DNA of 26,434 nt from Acidimicrobiaceae bacterium (lineage in GTDB: Bacteria > Actinomycetota > Acidimicrobiia > Acidimicrobiales > Bog-793): positions 1 through 26,434 of the forward strand of contig DAHUZG010000174.1 in assembly GCA_027306715.1 (NCBI GenBank). The letters run 5' to 3'. Positions within the stretch are counted from its first letter, which is position 1. Each line of letters starts with the position of its first letter. Under the pieces are notes generated by a model. It was not told the origin of the DNA. It did no database searches and was given only the letters and a program-made list of their open reading frames with translations. Position numbers and translations under genes: made by a program. Positions 14,823-21,747 of this stretch are shown piece after piece.

Positions 14823-15884
14823 ATGTGGATCACCAAGCGGCGGCTCCAGTTGGCGCTCGGGGTGCTCTGGGTCCTCGACGGCGCGCTCCAGCTGCAACCG
14901 GCACTGCTGACGCCCGCGTTCGCCGGCCAGGTCATCCGCCCGGTTGCCAGTGGCCAGCCGGCGCCGGTCGCCTGGATCGTCTCGGCATCGGCATCGGTGA
15001 TCGCCCGCGAGCCTCTTGTGTTCGGCCTTCTCTTCGGCCTCGTTCAGCTGGCCATCGGCATTGGGCTGCTGTTCGGTCGCAGCGCCCGGCTGGCGCTCGC
15101 GGCGTCGATCCCCTGGGCGCTCGGTGTCTGGGTGGTCGGTGAGGGGCTCGGCGGCATCCTCGGCGGTGGGTCGGACGTCTTCTCGGGAGCCCCCGGAGCG
15201 GCACTGCTCTACGTCGCGGTCGGATTGGCGGCATGGCCCCGCCGTGGCAACGGCGAGGACGAGTCGCCGGCTCGCCGGCTGGCGCTGGCATGGTCGCTGA
15301 TCTGGCTCGCGCTGGCGACCCTTCAGTTGCTGCCCGGGCACAGCTCAAATCGCGCCTTGGCGGCCGGCTTCCGCGGTGCCCGGCCGGACCTTCCCGGACT
15401 GCTCGCTCCGCTCGACGCCGGCCTTGCCGACGCCACCGCCCACGCCGGATCCGGTCTCGGCCCCGCCCTCGCCGCTGCACTTGTCTGCATCGCTGCCGCG
15501 CCCTTCCTGCTGCGCGCGGCGCAGTCGCTCGCCCTCGCCGCCGGGGCCCTCTTCGGTCTGGCCATCTGGGTGTTCACCGAGGCCTTCGGGGGGATCGCGA
15601 CCGGTCTCGCCACCGATCCCAACACCGGCCCGTTGCTCGTTCTTCTCGCCGCAGGGACCTGGTCCGCCATGCGGTCGACTCACTGGCCCGCCGTCCGGTC
15701 GACTCGGCTGCTTGTCGGGCGGCCGGCCGGGCTCGTCCTCGGGCGGCTCGCTGCGGTCGACCACAGCGCGCCTGGCGGCGACGGCCATCCCGGCATCGCC
15801 CGGAGCGCGCAGCCGCACATCGCCCGAAGCGGCTGGCCCGCTATCGCCCGACGCGCCCGGCCCGGCGCGGAGCGCGTCGCATGA
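14823..15884 (+). CDS. Internally duplicated polytopic membrane protein (DoxX-like)
   Basis: A 353-residue inner-membrane protein of unknown function. AGGAGG at 14808-14813 supports the ATG. It consists of two homologous halves of about 130 residues (roughly 5-139 and 151-280), each starting with a Lys/Arg-Arg-Leu helix (RRLQLALGVLWVLDGALQLQP; RRLALAWSLIWLALATLQLLP). Each half has a matching later segment, WVVGEGLGGILGGGSD...GAPGAALLYVAVGLAAW and WVFTEAFGGIATGLATD...GPLLVLLAAGTW. A conserved Glu therefore sits inside a hydrophobic segment in both halves. The last 70 residues form a polar, Arg- and Pro-rich tail with repeats of an xHIARSxxPxIAR type. DoxX-like small membrane proteins are the nearest fold I can suggest. 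It is first in an operon with the cupredoxin (65 bases away) and the sigma/anti-sigma genes. Confidence 0.85.
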   Translation: MWITKRRLQLALGVLWVLDGALQLQPALLTPAFAGQVIRPVASGQPAPVAWIVSASASVIAREPLVFGLLFGLVQLAIGIGLLFGRSARLALAASIPWALGVWVVGEGLGGILGGGSDVFSGAPGAALLYVAVGLAAWPRRGNGEDESPARRLALAWSLIWLALATLQLLPGHSSNRALAAGFRGARPDLPGLLAPLDAGLADATAHAGSGLGPALAAALVCIAAAPFLLRAAQSLALAAGALFGLAIWVFTEAFGGIATGLATDPNTGPLLVLLAAGTWSAMRSTHWPAVRSTRLLVGRPAGLVLGRLAAVDHSAPGGDGHPGIARSAQPHIARSGWPAIARRARPGAERVA

Positions 15885-15949
15885 GCGCCGGGCAGCACTC
15901 GAGACCACCGCACACCGATCTCGCACCGAGAAGCCCGAGGAGGCATCCG

Positions 15950-16375
15950 ATGACCCCCAGCCACCGATCCCGCCAGGTGATCACCGGTGCCGTGCTGGCG
16001 CTGGCACTTGCCGCAGGAGGCAGTACAGCGGCCGCCTTCGCCGGCAGAGGCTCGACGGCCGCCCGAGCCGGCGCCGGGAGCGACCACCGACCCGTCGTCC
16101 AGCACGTCACCCTCGCGGGGACCAACTCGTTGCGGTTCTCGCCGAGCACGGTGCACGTGCACGTCGGAGCGGTTCGTGTCGCCCTCGTCGACTCCGGCGC
16201 CTACCCCCACGACATCGTCGTCCCGTCGCTTCACGTGACCTCGCCGACCGTGACGGGCGACCCCGGCGGCACCCGCGTCAGCTTCACCGTTCGCTTCCCC
16301 CGGGCCGGGCGCTACCCGTTCCACTGCCAGTATCACCAGAGCGCCGGCATGGTCGGCGTGTTCGTGGCGTCCTGA
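15950..16375 (+). CDS. Exported cupredoxin-like copper protein
   Basis: A 141-residue protein with a signal peptide (positive start, then VITGAVLALALAAGGSTAAAFA) and a cupredoxin domain (about 50-141). All type 1 copper ligands are present: His87 in AYPHDIV, and Cys126, His129 and Met134 in FHCQYHQSAGM. It should bind one copper ion outside the membrane and carry electrons or shuttle copper. GAGGAGG at 15938-15944 supports the ATG. It lies between the duplicated membrane protein and the ECF sigma gene, which follows after only 7 bases, suggesting that copper or redox state is part of what this operon handles. The partner oxidoreductase is not in the window. Confidence 0.92.
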   Translation: MTPSHRSRQVITGAVLALALAAGGSTAAAFAGRGSTAARAGAGSDHRPVVQHVTLAGTNSLRFSPSTVHVHVGAVRVALVDSGAYPHDIVVPSLHVTSPTVTGDPGGTRVSFTVRFPRAGRYPFHCQYHQSAGMVGVFVAS

Positions 16376-16382
16376 GCGAGCG

Positions 16383-17024
16383 TTGCGGGTCCCTGTCGTG
16401 CCTGGAACACTGACCCTCGTGCACGAGGGGACAGTCGACGGCCGGCTGCCCGACCTCGAGGACGCGGTTCTTGCCGGCCTCGCCGCGGACGGTGAGCAGG
16501 AGGCGCTGGCGACGTTGTACGACCGCCACGGCGCTCTCTGCTACCGCGTCGCGATCGGTGTCACGAGGAACGCCTCTCTCGCCGAGGAGTGCGTGCAGGA
16601 GGCGTTCCTCGCCCTCTGGCGGTCGCGTCGCTACGAGGAGCGCCAGGGCTCGCTGAAGGCGTTCCTCGTCGCTCTCGCTCACCACAAGGCCGTCGACGCG
16701 GTACGGCGCGAGGAGGCGATCGGCCGGCGCCAGGACACTTATGCCTCCCGCGAGCACCCTGTCCTTGACTCCGCCAGCCAGCCGGAAGAAGCATCGTGGG
16801 GGCATCTGCGCGACGAGCAGGTGCGGGCCGCCCTCGCCGTGCTCAGCCCCGAGCAGCGCCATGCGCTGCACCTCGCCTATTTCGGCGGCCGGACTCAGCG
16901 CGAGATCGCCGAGCTGACAGGGGTACCGCTCGGAACGGTGAAGACGCGGATGTTCGCGGCCATGAGACGACTGCGTACGCAGCTCGCCGACCTCGGCGAC
17001 CCGGCGTGGGAGGTGGCACAGTGA
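16383..17024 (+). CDS. ECF sigma factor (SigK-like) paired with an RskA-like anti-sigma
   Basis: About 213 residues. Region 2 is ALATLYDRHGALCYRVAIGVTRNASLAEECVQEAFLALWRS with KAFLVALAHHKAVDAVRREEA after it. Region 4 is LSPEQRHALHLAYFGGRTQREIAELTGVPLGTVKTRMFAAMRRLR. Pairing with an RskA-like anti-sigma places it near the SigK/SigJ-type ECF group; the exact group is not certain. The start is uncertain: a TTG at 16383, GTG at 16398 or GTG at 16419 are all in frame and none has a strong ribosome-binding sequence. The stop overlaps the anti-sigma start (GTGA), so the two are translationally coupled. The operon order suggests that it activates its own operon and perhaps the downstream His-bundle gene. 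Confidence 0.92.
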   Translation: MRVPVVPGTLTLVHEGTVDGRLPDLEDAVLAGLAADGEQEALATLYDRHGALCYRVAIGVTRNASLAEECVQEAFLALWRSRRYEERQGSLKAFLVALAHHKAVDAVRREEAIGRRQDTYASREHPVLDSASQPEEASWGHLRDEQVRAALAVLSPEQRHALHLAYFGGRTQREIAELTGVPLGTVKTRMFAAMRRLRTQLADLGDPAWEVAQ

Positions 17025-17899
17025 GCGACGACGAGGTGTCGAGGACCGACGAGGACCTCGACCACGGCCGGCTCGAGGAGCTCGCGGCCGGCTACGCGCT
17101 CGACGCTCTCGACGCAGGAGATGAGCGGCGCTTCGTCGATCACCTGCGCGGGTGCGCCTCCTGCGAGGTGCTCCTCGCCACCTTTCGCGAGGCGGCGTTG
17201 GCGCTCGGCGAGGCCGCCCCGGTGGCACGGCCGGCACCGGAGCTGCGCCAGCGCGTCCTTGCCGCAGCGGGCGCCGAGCCCCTTCGAGCGCAGCCCGGCA
17301 GGGTCGCGCCCGAGGTCGCTGACGGCGCTTCTGCTGACCTCGTCGGAGCTGCCGTCGCCAACCCTGCCGGCGGCGGCGCCACGGACCTCGCGGGGGCCGG
17401 CCCGGACGGGGTTCTCGCCTTCGTACCGCGCCGACGCCATCGGATTCGTGCGGGGTTGCTCGCAGCGGCGGCCTGCACGGCGGTCGCCGGGATCTCCGCC
17501 GGCGTGCTCGCCAGCGGTGGCTCGGGTCCGGCGGGCCCGGCGCTGCCCTGTGCCACGGCGCGGGCCAGCGGCTGCACGGTCGTGCAGCTGACTGACATCT
17601 CGACGAGCCGCCGAGCCGCCACCGTGGAGGTGCACGACGCGGCAGTGTGGCTGCGCCCGGCCTCGCTTCCCGCTGACAACGCCTCGCGACAGATCTACGT
17701 GCTCTGGGAGATCGCCAAGGGGAAGAAGCCCCGGGCCGTCGGTGGCTTCGAGGTGGGTCATGGAGCCCCCGAGCCGATCCGCATCGGCACGCTGTCGAGG
17801 TCCTACGGCAAGCCCACCTTCTTTGCTGTCAGTCTCGAGCGCGGGAGGCGCATCCCTGCGTCACCCTCCAAGCCGGTCGCGAGCGGCGCGCTCGCCTGA
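17021..17899 (+). CDS. RskA-like membrane anti-sigma factor
   Basis: A 292-residue single-pass membrane protein. The cytoplasmic zinc-associated anti-sigma motif is HLRGCASC (His41, Cys45, Cys48; H-x3-C-x2-C), preceded by LEELAAGYALDALDAGDERRFVDHL. A disordered Ala/Gly-rich linker follows. A transmembrane helix lies at about 143-165 (IRAGLLAAAACTAVAGISAGVLA). The outer domain ends with the typical anti-sigma-K fold words (QIYVLWEIAKGKKPRAVGGFEV, TFFAVSLERG, PASPSKPVASGAL). It should hold the sigma factor at the membrane until an extracellular signal triggers proteolysis. Two Cys in the outer domain (ALPCATARASGCTVV) could be redox-sensitive, which is speculation. The start GTG overlaps the sigma stop. 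Confidence 0.93.
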   Translation: MSDDEVSRTDEDLDHGRLEELAAGYALDALDAGDERRFVDHLRGCASCEVLLATFREAALALGEAAPVARPAPELRQRVLAAAGAEPLRAQPGRVAPEVADGASADLVGAAVANPAGGGATDLAGAGPDGVLAFVPRRRHRIRAGLLAAAACTAVAGISAGVLASGGSGPAGPALPCATARASGCTVVQLTDISTSRRAATVEVHDAAVWLRPASLPADNASRQIYVLWEIAKGKKPRAVGGFEVGHGAPEPIRIGTLSRSYGKPTFFAVSLERGRRIPASPSKPVASGALA

Positions 17900-17912
17900 G
17901 CGCGAGACCGCC

Positions 17913-17950
17913 GCCGGCCCGCCGGCCCGCCGGCCTGCCGGCCCGCCGGC
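17913..17950. repeat. Tandem 9-base GC repeat after the anti-sigma gene
   Basis: Four head-to-tail copies of about GCCGGCCCG run between the anti-sigma stop and the next gene. The unit contains the palindrome GCCGGC, so several hairpins are possible. It may slow transcription between the operon and the downstream gene. Confidence 0.7.
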
Positions 17951-17959
17951 TGCGTCCCG

Positions 17960-17976
17960 CATCCGGGCACCGGATG
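17960..17976. promoter_or_regulatory. Perfect 7-base inverted repeat upstream of the His-bundle gene
   Basis: CATCCGG-GCA-CCGGATG lies about 85 bases before the start of the duplicated His-bundle gene. It could be an operator or part of an ECF promoter, since CATCC resembles the -35 element reported for SigK-type promoters. I could not find a matching -10 at the right distance, so its role is open. Confidence 0.35.
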
Positions 17977-18061
17977 AATTGTGGGCACGGACGTGAACCT
18001 CTCGGGGCACGGCAGCGAATGAGCTGGCGTACAGCCTCCGCAAACGAAAGGTGCCACAACG

Positions 18062-19315
18062 ATGAACCGCTCTTCACACACGGGACGTGCAGCTGTCGCG
18101 TCGCTGCTCCTCGCCGCCGGCACCATCGGCGGCGCAACGGCCGCGGCCGGCTCCTCGGTCTCCCCGCACAGCCGGGTGCCGATGACGCCGGTCAGTCGGG
18201 CCACCAAGGCCGATCCGACGAACACGCCGGCGGCTCAGCTCTACGCCGCGCTCGACGAGCTGCTCCGCGAGCACGCCGACCTCACCGCGTCGGTTGTCGA
18301 GTCGGCTGTGGCGACCGGTGCGTCGTCGCCGGAGACCAAGGGTGCGCTGTCTGCGCTCGGTCAGAACACCGACGACCTCGGCGCCGCCTTCGGGTCGCTC
18401 TACGGCTCGGCGGCCAAGACGGAATTCTTGAAGCTCTGGCGCGCCCACATCGGCTACTTCGTGGACTACACGCTCGGTCTGGCCACCCGCAAGCCGGCCG
18501 AGGTGGCGACTGCCCAGAAGGATCTGGCCGGCTACGTCAGCTCCTTCAGCCAGTTCGTCTCGGGGGCGACCAAGCTTCCCCGTTCCGCCGTTGCCGCCGA
18601 CCTTCGCGGCCACGTCTCGACGCTCGAATCCGCGATCACAGCGATCGTCGGCAAGAGCGCGACCGCCGGTTCCATGATCCAGATGGCGGCGGCACACATG
18701 GACGGGACGGCGCAGGTCCTCGCCGAGGGGATCGTCTCCTCGAAGGGCATCAGCGGCGCAGTGACCTCGCCCGCCTCAAAGCTGCGCAGTGCTCTGACGG
18801 GTCTGCTCGTCCAGCATGTCGCAGACACGGGGTTCGTCGTTCAGACTGCCATCGCTGATGGCGGCAACCTGAACGCTCCCGAGGTGAAAGGTGCCATCGG
18901 CGCCCTCGCCACGAACACCGACGAGCTCGGCGCAGCGATCGGCAGCATCTACGGCAAGGCTGCGCAGGCTGAGTTCCTCAAGCTGTGGCGGGCGCACATC
19001 GGGTTCTTCGTCAGCTACACCCTCGGCGTGGCGACGAAGAAGGCCTCGATGGTGGCGGCGGCCCAGAGGAATCTTGACGGCTACGTCAGCTCGTTCAGCA
19101 CCTTCATCGCCGGAGCCACCGAGCTGCCGGCGAGCGCCGTTGCCGCCGACCTGCGTGGCCACATCTCGACGCTCGAGGCGGCGATCGACGCCATCGTCGC
19201 CAGGCGTGGTGACACCGGTTCGACGCTGCTGATGGCCGAGTCGCACATGGCCGGAACCGCAGCGGTCCTCGCCAGCGGCATCGTCGCCGCCGTGCCGTCG
19301 AAGTTTGGCTCCTGA
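18062..19315 (+). CDS. Exported protein with two copies of a four-His helical domain, function unknown
   Basis: A 417-residue protein with a signal peptide (RAAVASLLLAAGTIGGATAAAG). It is made of two tandem homologous helical domains (about 55-230 and 237-412). The repeats share AALxxNTDxLGAAxGSxYGxAAxxEFLKLWRAHIGxFVxYTLGxAT and SAVAADLRGHxSTLExAIxAIV. Each copy has four His at matching places: 71, 129, 184, 212 in the first and 252, 312, 367, 395 in the second (spacings 58/55/28 and 60/55/28). Every one sits in a predicted helix, which suggests a metal- or haem-binding helical bundle. I recall similar single-domain proteins with an LWRxHIGFFVDYT core in other bacteria but no established name or function. 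AAAGGTG precedes the ATG. It follows the anti-sigma gene by 162 bases and is probably part of the same regulon. Confidence 0.88.
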   Translation: MNRSSHTGRAAVASLLLAAGTIGGATAAAGSSVSPHSRVPMTPVSRATKADPTNTPAAQLYAALDELLREHADLTASVVESAVATGASSPETKGALSALGQNTDDLGAAFGSLYGSAAKTEFLKLWRAHIGYFVDYTLGLATRKPAEVATAQKDLAGYVSSFSQFVSGATKLPRSAVAADLRGHVSTLESAITAIVGKSATAGSMIQMAAAHMDGTAQVLAEGIVSSKGISGAVTSPASKLRSALTGLLVQHVADTGFVVQTAIADGGNLNAPEVKGAIGALATNTDELGAAIGSIYGKAAQAEFLKLWRAHIGFFVSYTLGVATKKASMVAAAQRNLDGYVSSFSTFIAGATELPASAVAADLRGHISTLEAAIDAIVARRGDTGSTLLMAESHMAGTAAVLASGIVAAVPSKFGS

Positions 19316-19341
19316 CGGCGCGCACCGCCCTGGTGTGCCGC

Positions 19342-19369
19342 GAGCGGGCGTCCTTCGGGGCGCCCGCTC
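19342..19369. terminator. Strong TTCG-capped hairpin, probable bidirectional terminator
   Basis: GAGCGGGCGTCC and GGGCGCCCGCTC form a 12-pair stem (one G-U pair) closed by a TTCG tetraloop, an exceptionally stable RNA hairpin. It lies between two convergent genes, just after the His-bundle gene. There is no T-run, which is common in high-GC actinobacteria. Confidence 0.65.
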
Positions 19370-19373
19370 CGGC

Positions 19374-20150
19374 TCAGCCGGCGCGGCGGGCGATGATGTT
19401 CAGCCGCACGTAGTCGATGGTCCGTCCGGGGAGGGCGGCGGCCACCCGCTCGCTGAAGGGCCGGCGCTCGGCGGGGGGGAGCGTGGCGATGTGCTCGCGC
19501 AGGCAGACCGCCTCGAGGAAGTCGGTGAGGTCGGCGTCGCTCGGGAACGGCGTCGGCTCGGGATTCGTCCAGACCCGCGTCTCGACAAAGCCCGCTCGCC
19601 GGAGGCGCTCGGAGGTCTCCTCCGTCGAGGCGTACAGCCAGGTTCCCGCTCGTTCCACTCCGAGCGCGCGGACGGCGCGGACGACGCTCTCGATGTTGCC
19701 CTCCGCCCCGCACTGCGCCACCAGCTGACCCCCGGGCCGGATCACCGTGGCGAGGTTGGCGAAGAGCCGGTCGTGGTCTGTCACCCAGTGGAAGGTCGCC
19801 GTCGAGAGCGCGGCGTCCACGGGCGCGTCGTCCCCGAGCGTCGAGGGACCGAGGTCGAGCAGGTCGACGCCGACGAGACGGACCCGCTCCTGCCATCGCT
19901 CGAGGCGCCGCCGCGCCGTCTCCAGCATCGACCGCGAGGCGTCGAGGGCGATGACCCGGCCGTTCGGCAGCCGTTCGAGAAGCTGCTCGGTGACACGCCC
20001 GCTGCCGCATCCGGCATCGAGGACTGTCTCGTCGCCTGCCAGCTGCAGCCGTTCGAGCACGGTGTCGCCCCACCGAGCTTGCGGGTCGGCCAGGCGGTCG
20101 TAGCGTGCTCCGTCCCAGTCTGATGCCGGCGCGACGCTCTCGCTGCTCAC
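19374..20150 (-). CDS. SAM-dependent methyltransferase, trans-aconitate 2-methyltransferase-like
   Basis: A 258-residue class I methyltransferase. The SAM-binding motif I is VLDAGCGSGRVTEQLL (43-58); motif II is VIALDASRSMLE (about 71-82); GVDLLDL and the FHWVTDHDRLFANLATVIRPGGQLVAQCG block match the Tam/UbiE-like family. The N-terminal DWDGARYDRLADPQARWGDTVLERL is like the opening of trans-aconitate methyltransferases (W-x3-Y-x5-Q-x-RWG). The substrate is probably a small carboxylic acid but cannot be fixed from sequence. Translation starts at GTG with no strong ribosome-binding sequence. It is a lone gene whose end faces the His-bundle gene. Confidence 0.88.
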   Translation of the reverse strand: MSSESVAPASDWDGARYDRLADPQARWGDTVLERLQLAGDETVLDAGCGSGRVTEQLLERLPNGRVIALDASRSMLETARRRLERWQERVRLVGVDLLDLGPSTLGDDAPVDAALSTATFHWVTDHDRLFANLATVIRPGGQLVAQCGAEGNIESVVRAVRALGVERAGTWLYASTEETSERLRRAGFVETRVWTNPEPTPFPSDADLTDFLEAVCLREHIATLPPAERRPFSERVAAALPGRTIDYVRLNIIARRAG

Positions 20151-20162
20151 TGGCGCACGTTA

Positions 20163-20207
20163 CCGGACCGGCCTGTGCCGGACCGGCCTGTGCCGGACCG
20201 GCTCGCA
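20163..20207. repeat. Three tandem copies of a 15-base unit
   Basis: CCGGACCGGCCTGTG occurs twice exactly (20163-20177, 20178-20192) and a third time in altered form (20193-20207). It sits immediately upstream of the methyltransferase start, between that gene and the end of the DUF427 gene. It contains the near-palindrome CCGGACCGG. Confidence 0.8.
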
Positions 20208-20289
20208 CGGGCCTGGAGCGAACCGGCCCTACCGGAGCGGCTTCGCCGCCAGCGCCTCGAGGGGCGTCAGGGCGCGACAGGCGGCCGGC

Positions 20290-20679
20290 TCAGCTCCCCG
20301 TGCCGCCCTCGAGCAGCACCACCTCCACCTTGTCGGTGTAGAAGGCGAGGTGGCCGGCGATCCGCCCGACGGCGGGATACGGCCGCTCGTAGGTCCAGGC
20401 GACGTCGGCGAGCTCGCTGCCGTCGGGAAGCACGACGTCGAAATAGCTGCAGTCTCCCTTGTAGGGACAGTAGGTGGTGGTGGCGCTGCGCCGCAGCAGC
20501 GATGTGTCGATGTCCTCAAGCGGGAGGTACTGCACGGGCGGGTAGGCGGCCTCGCGAAGTGTCACGGCTCGCCGCGAGCTGGCGAGCGGGAGACCGCCGG
20601 CCCGCACTGCCACGAGCGAGGGGGTGTGCTCGATCGTGATCGGGTGGTCGGGTCCGGCCAGCTCGACGGTCTTTGGCAC
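20290..20679 (-). CDS. DUF427 domain protein
   Basis: A 129-residue cytoplasmic protein. The family words are clear: VRAGGLPLASSRRAVTLREA near the start, YPPVQYLPLEDIDTSLLRRS, TYCPYKGDCSYFDVVLPDG and WTYERPYPAVGRIAGHLAFYTDKVEV. DUF427 proteins are small beta-barrel-like folds of unknown function. AGGAGG lies 8 bases before the GTG start. The reading frame of the upstream DUF5615 gene, as it stands, runs 118 bases into this gene on the same strand. There are no other obvious partners. Confidence 0.93.
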   Translation of the reverse strand: MPKTVELAGPDHPITIEHTPSLVAVRAGGLPLASSRRAVTLREAAYPPVQYLPLEDIDTSLLRRSATTTYCPYKGDCSYFDVVLPDGSELADVAWTYERPYPAVGRIAGHLAFYTDKVEVVLLEGGTGS

Positions 20680-21347
20680 GGGGTCGACCTCCTGGGTCTT
20701 CGAGGCTCACGGTCGTCGACCGCTCGGGTCGGGCCCGTGGAGCCTTCGGGCTCGTCGTGCTGGGAGGTGCCGCTTCGTTTTCGACACCCCGGCGACGCTA
20801 CCGGCCCAGGGGGCCGGTGATCCTCCGGTCCGGACCCACGGGCGCGCAAGCAGCGGCTGAGCCCGCCCTCGCGCTCTGCACGTCCCGTACGCTCCGCGCC
20901 GGAGCGCTGTCGCACCGGGGCGCCGAGCCGGGCCGGGCCGTCAGCTTTGTCCCGCCCCCCGACCCGGACATCGCGTCCCTGATCGACGGGCAGCCGGTGG
21001 ATGCGATTGCCGGCATCGCCGAGCACGGCGATCGCCCCGGCGGCGAGCTCGCCCTCGAGCGCCGGCAATCCGCGCAGCAGCACGTCGGCTTGCTGCTCCG
21101 GCCGCCGCCCGGCGTGGCGCCGGTAGAGCACCACCGAGGGCAACCTGCCGCCTCCGCTGGCAAGCAGACCGCCGAAGTCGGTGTCGGCCGAAAGAAGGAC
21201 CCGCCGCTCGTCACGTGCCCGTGACAGCACCTGCTCGTCAGCGGCGGCTGACATCGCATAGGCCGAGACGTGGACTGCGTCATGGCCCGCCGCCGCCAGG
21301 CGGTCGGCGACCTCGACAGAGAGGCACTGGTCGACAAGGAAGCGCAT
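20562..21347 (-). CDS. DUF5615 PIN-like (toxin-type) protein with an abnormal C-terminal run-on
   Basis: The first ~121 residues are a clear DUF5615 domain, a PIN-like nuclease fold: MRFLVDQCLSVEVADRLAAAGHDAVHV, then RARDERRVLLSADTDFGGLL and PSVVLYRR, ending NRIHRLPV. Asp6, Asp55 and Asp57 are candidate metal-binding acidic residues. Family members normally stop near this point. Here the frame continues for another 140 residues of Arg/Pro/Ser-rich sequence that looks non-coding and overlaps the start of the DUF427 gene. A lost stop codon or a small indel near 20985 is the likely cause. The gene starts three bases after the DUF433 stop, the classic antitoxin-then-toxin order. Domain identity is confident; the true end is not. 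Confidence 0.75.
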   Translation of the reverse strand: MRFLVDQCLSVEVADRLAAAGHDAVHVSAYAMSAAADEQVLSRARDERRVLLSADTDFGGLLASGGGRLPSVVLYRRHAGRRPEQQADVLLRGLPALEGELAAGAIAVLGDAGNRIHRLPVDQGRDVRVGGRDKADGPARLGAPVRQRSGAERTGRAEREGGLSRCLRARGSGPEDHRPPGPVASPGCRKRSGTSQHDEPEGSTGPTRAVDDREPRRPRRSTPCQRPSSWPDPTTRSRSSTPPRSWQCGPAVSRSPARGEP

Positions 21348-21350
21348 AGC

Positions 21351-21569
21351 TCAACGCTCCCCGGCCGGCTTTGCCGCAGCTGCGCCCCCGTAGCGCAACG
21401 CCTCCTCGACGTCGGCGGTCTCGAGCTCGGGGAAGGCAGAGACGACCTCGCCGGCGCTCATGCCGTCGTTGATCATCGCCACGACCGTGGCGACAGGGAT
21501 TCGCAGGCCGCGGATGCACGGCTCGCCCCCCATCTGCTCGGCGTTGACGGTGATGCGCTCGAATGCCAT
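21351..21569 (-). CDS. DUF433 antitoxin-like protein
   Basis: A 72-residue protein with the whole DUF433 signature: ITVNAEQMGGEPCIRGLRIPVATVVAMINDGMSAGEVVSAFPELETADVEEALRYG. It is a small helix-turn-helix-like domain that usually sits directly upstream of a DUF5615/PIN-type gene and is thought to act as antitoxin and autorepressor. AAGGAGG, 6 bases before the ATG, is a strong ribosome-binding site. The last bases lead straight into the DUF5615 start. The protein is full length, ending in a short Ala/Lys tail. Confidence 0.93.
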   Translation of the reverse strand: MAFERITVNAEQMGGEPCIRGLRIPVATVVAMINDGMSAGEVVSAFPELETADVEEALRYGGAAAAKPAGER

Positions 21570-21705
21570 CGGCGCCCTCCTTCGTAGCCGTGGCGGGATC
21601 CCGTCCGGGCTCGACGTGACGGGACGGTAGCTGCCGAATCGCCGATCCCCCTCCAGCTACCGGTGCGCCTCACAAGTTGCCCGATCAGAGGACCCCGAGG
21701 CCCGC

Positions 21706-21711
21706 TATACT
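21706..21711 (+). promoter_or_regulatory. Possible -10 box of the VOC gene
   Basis: TATACT is a near-consensus -10 in otherwise GC-rich DNA, about 37 bases before the ATG. A matching -35 is unclear: TTGCCC at 21677-21682 would be 23 bases away, too far for a standard promoter. Confidence 0.3.
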
Positions 21712-21747
21712 TGCGCGCGCAATAATCTTCGAGAGCACGGAGGAGCC

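Noticed and set aside
17940..18062. A SigK-type promoter (CCATCC / CCGAAT pattern) upstream of the His-bundle gene.
   Set aside because: Only a CATCC-like piece is present in the inverted repeat; no matching -10 was found at the right spacing, so no promoter was called.
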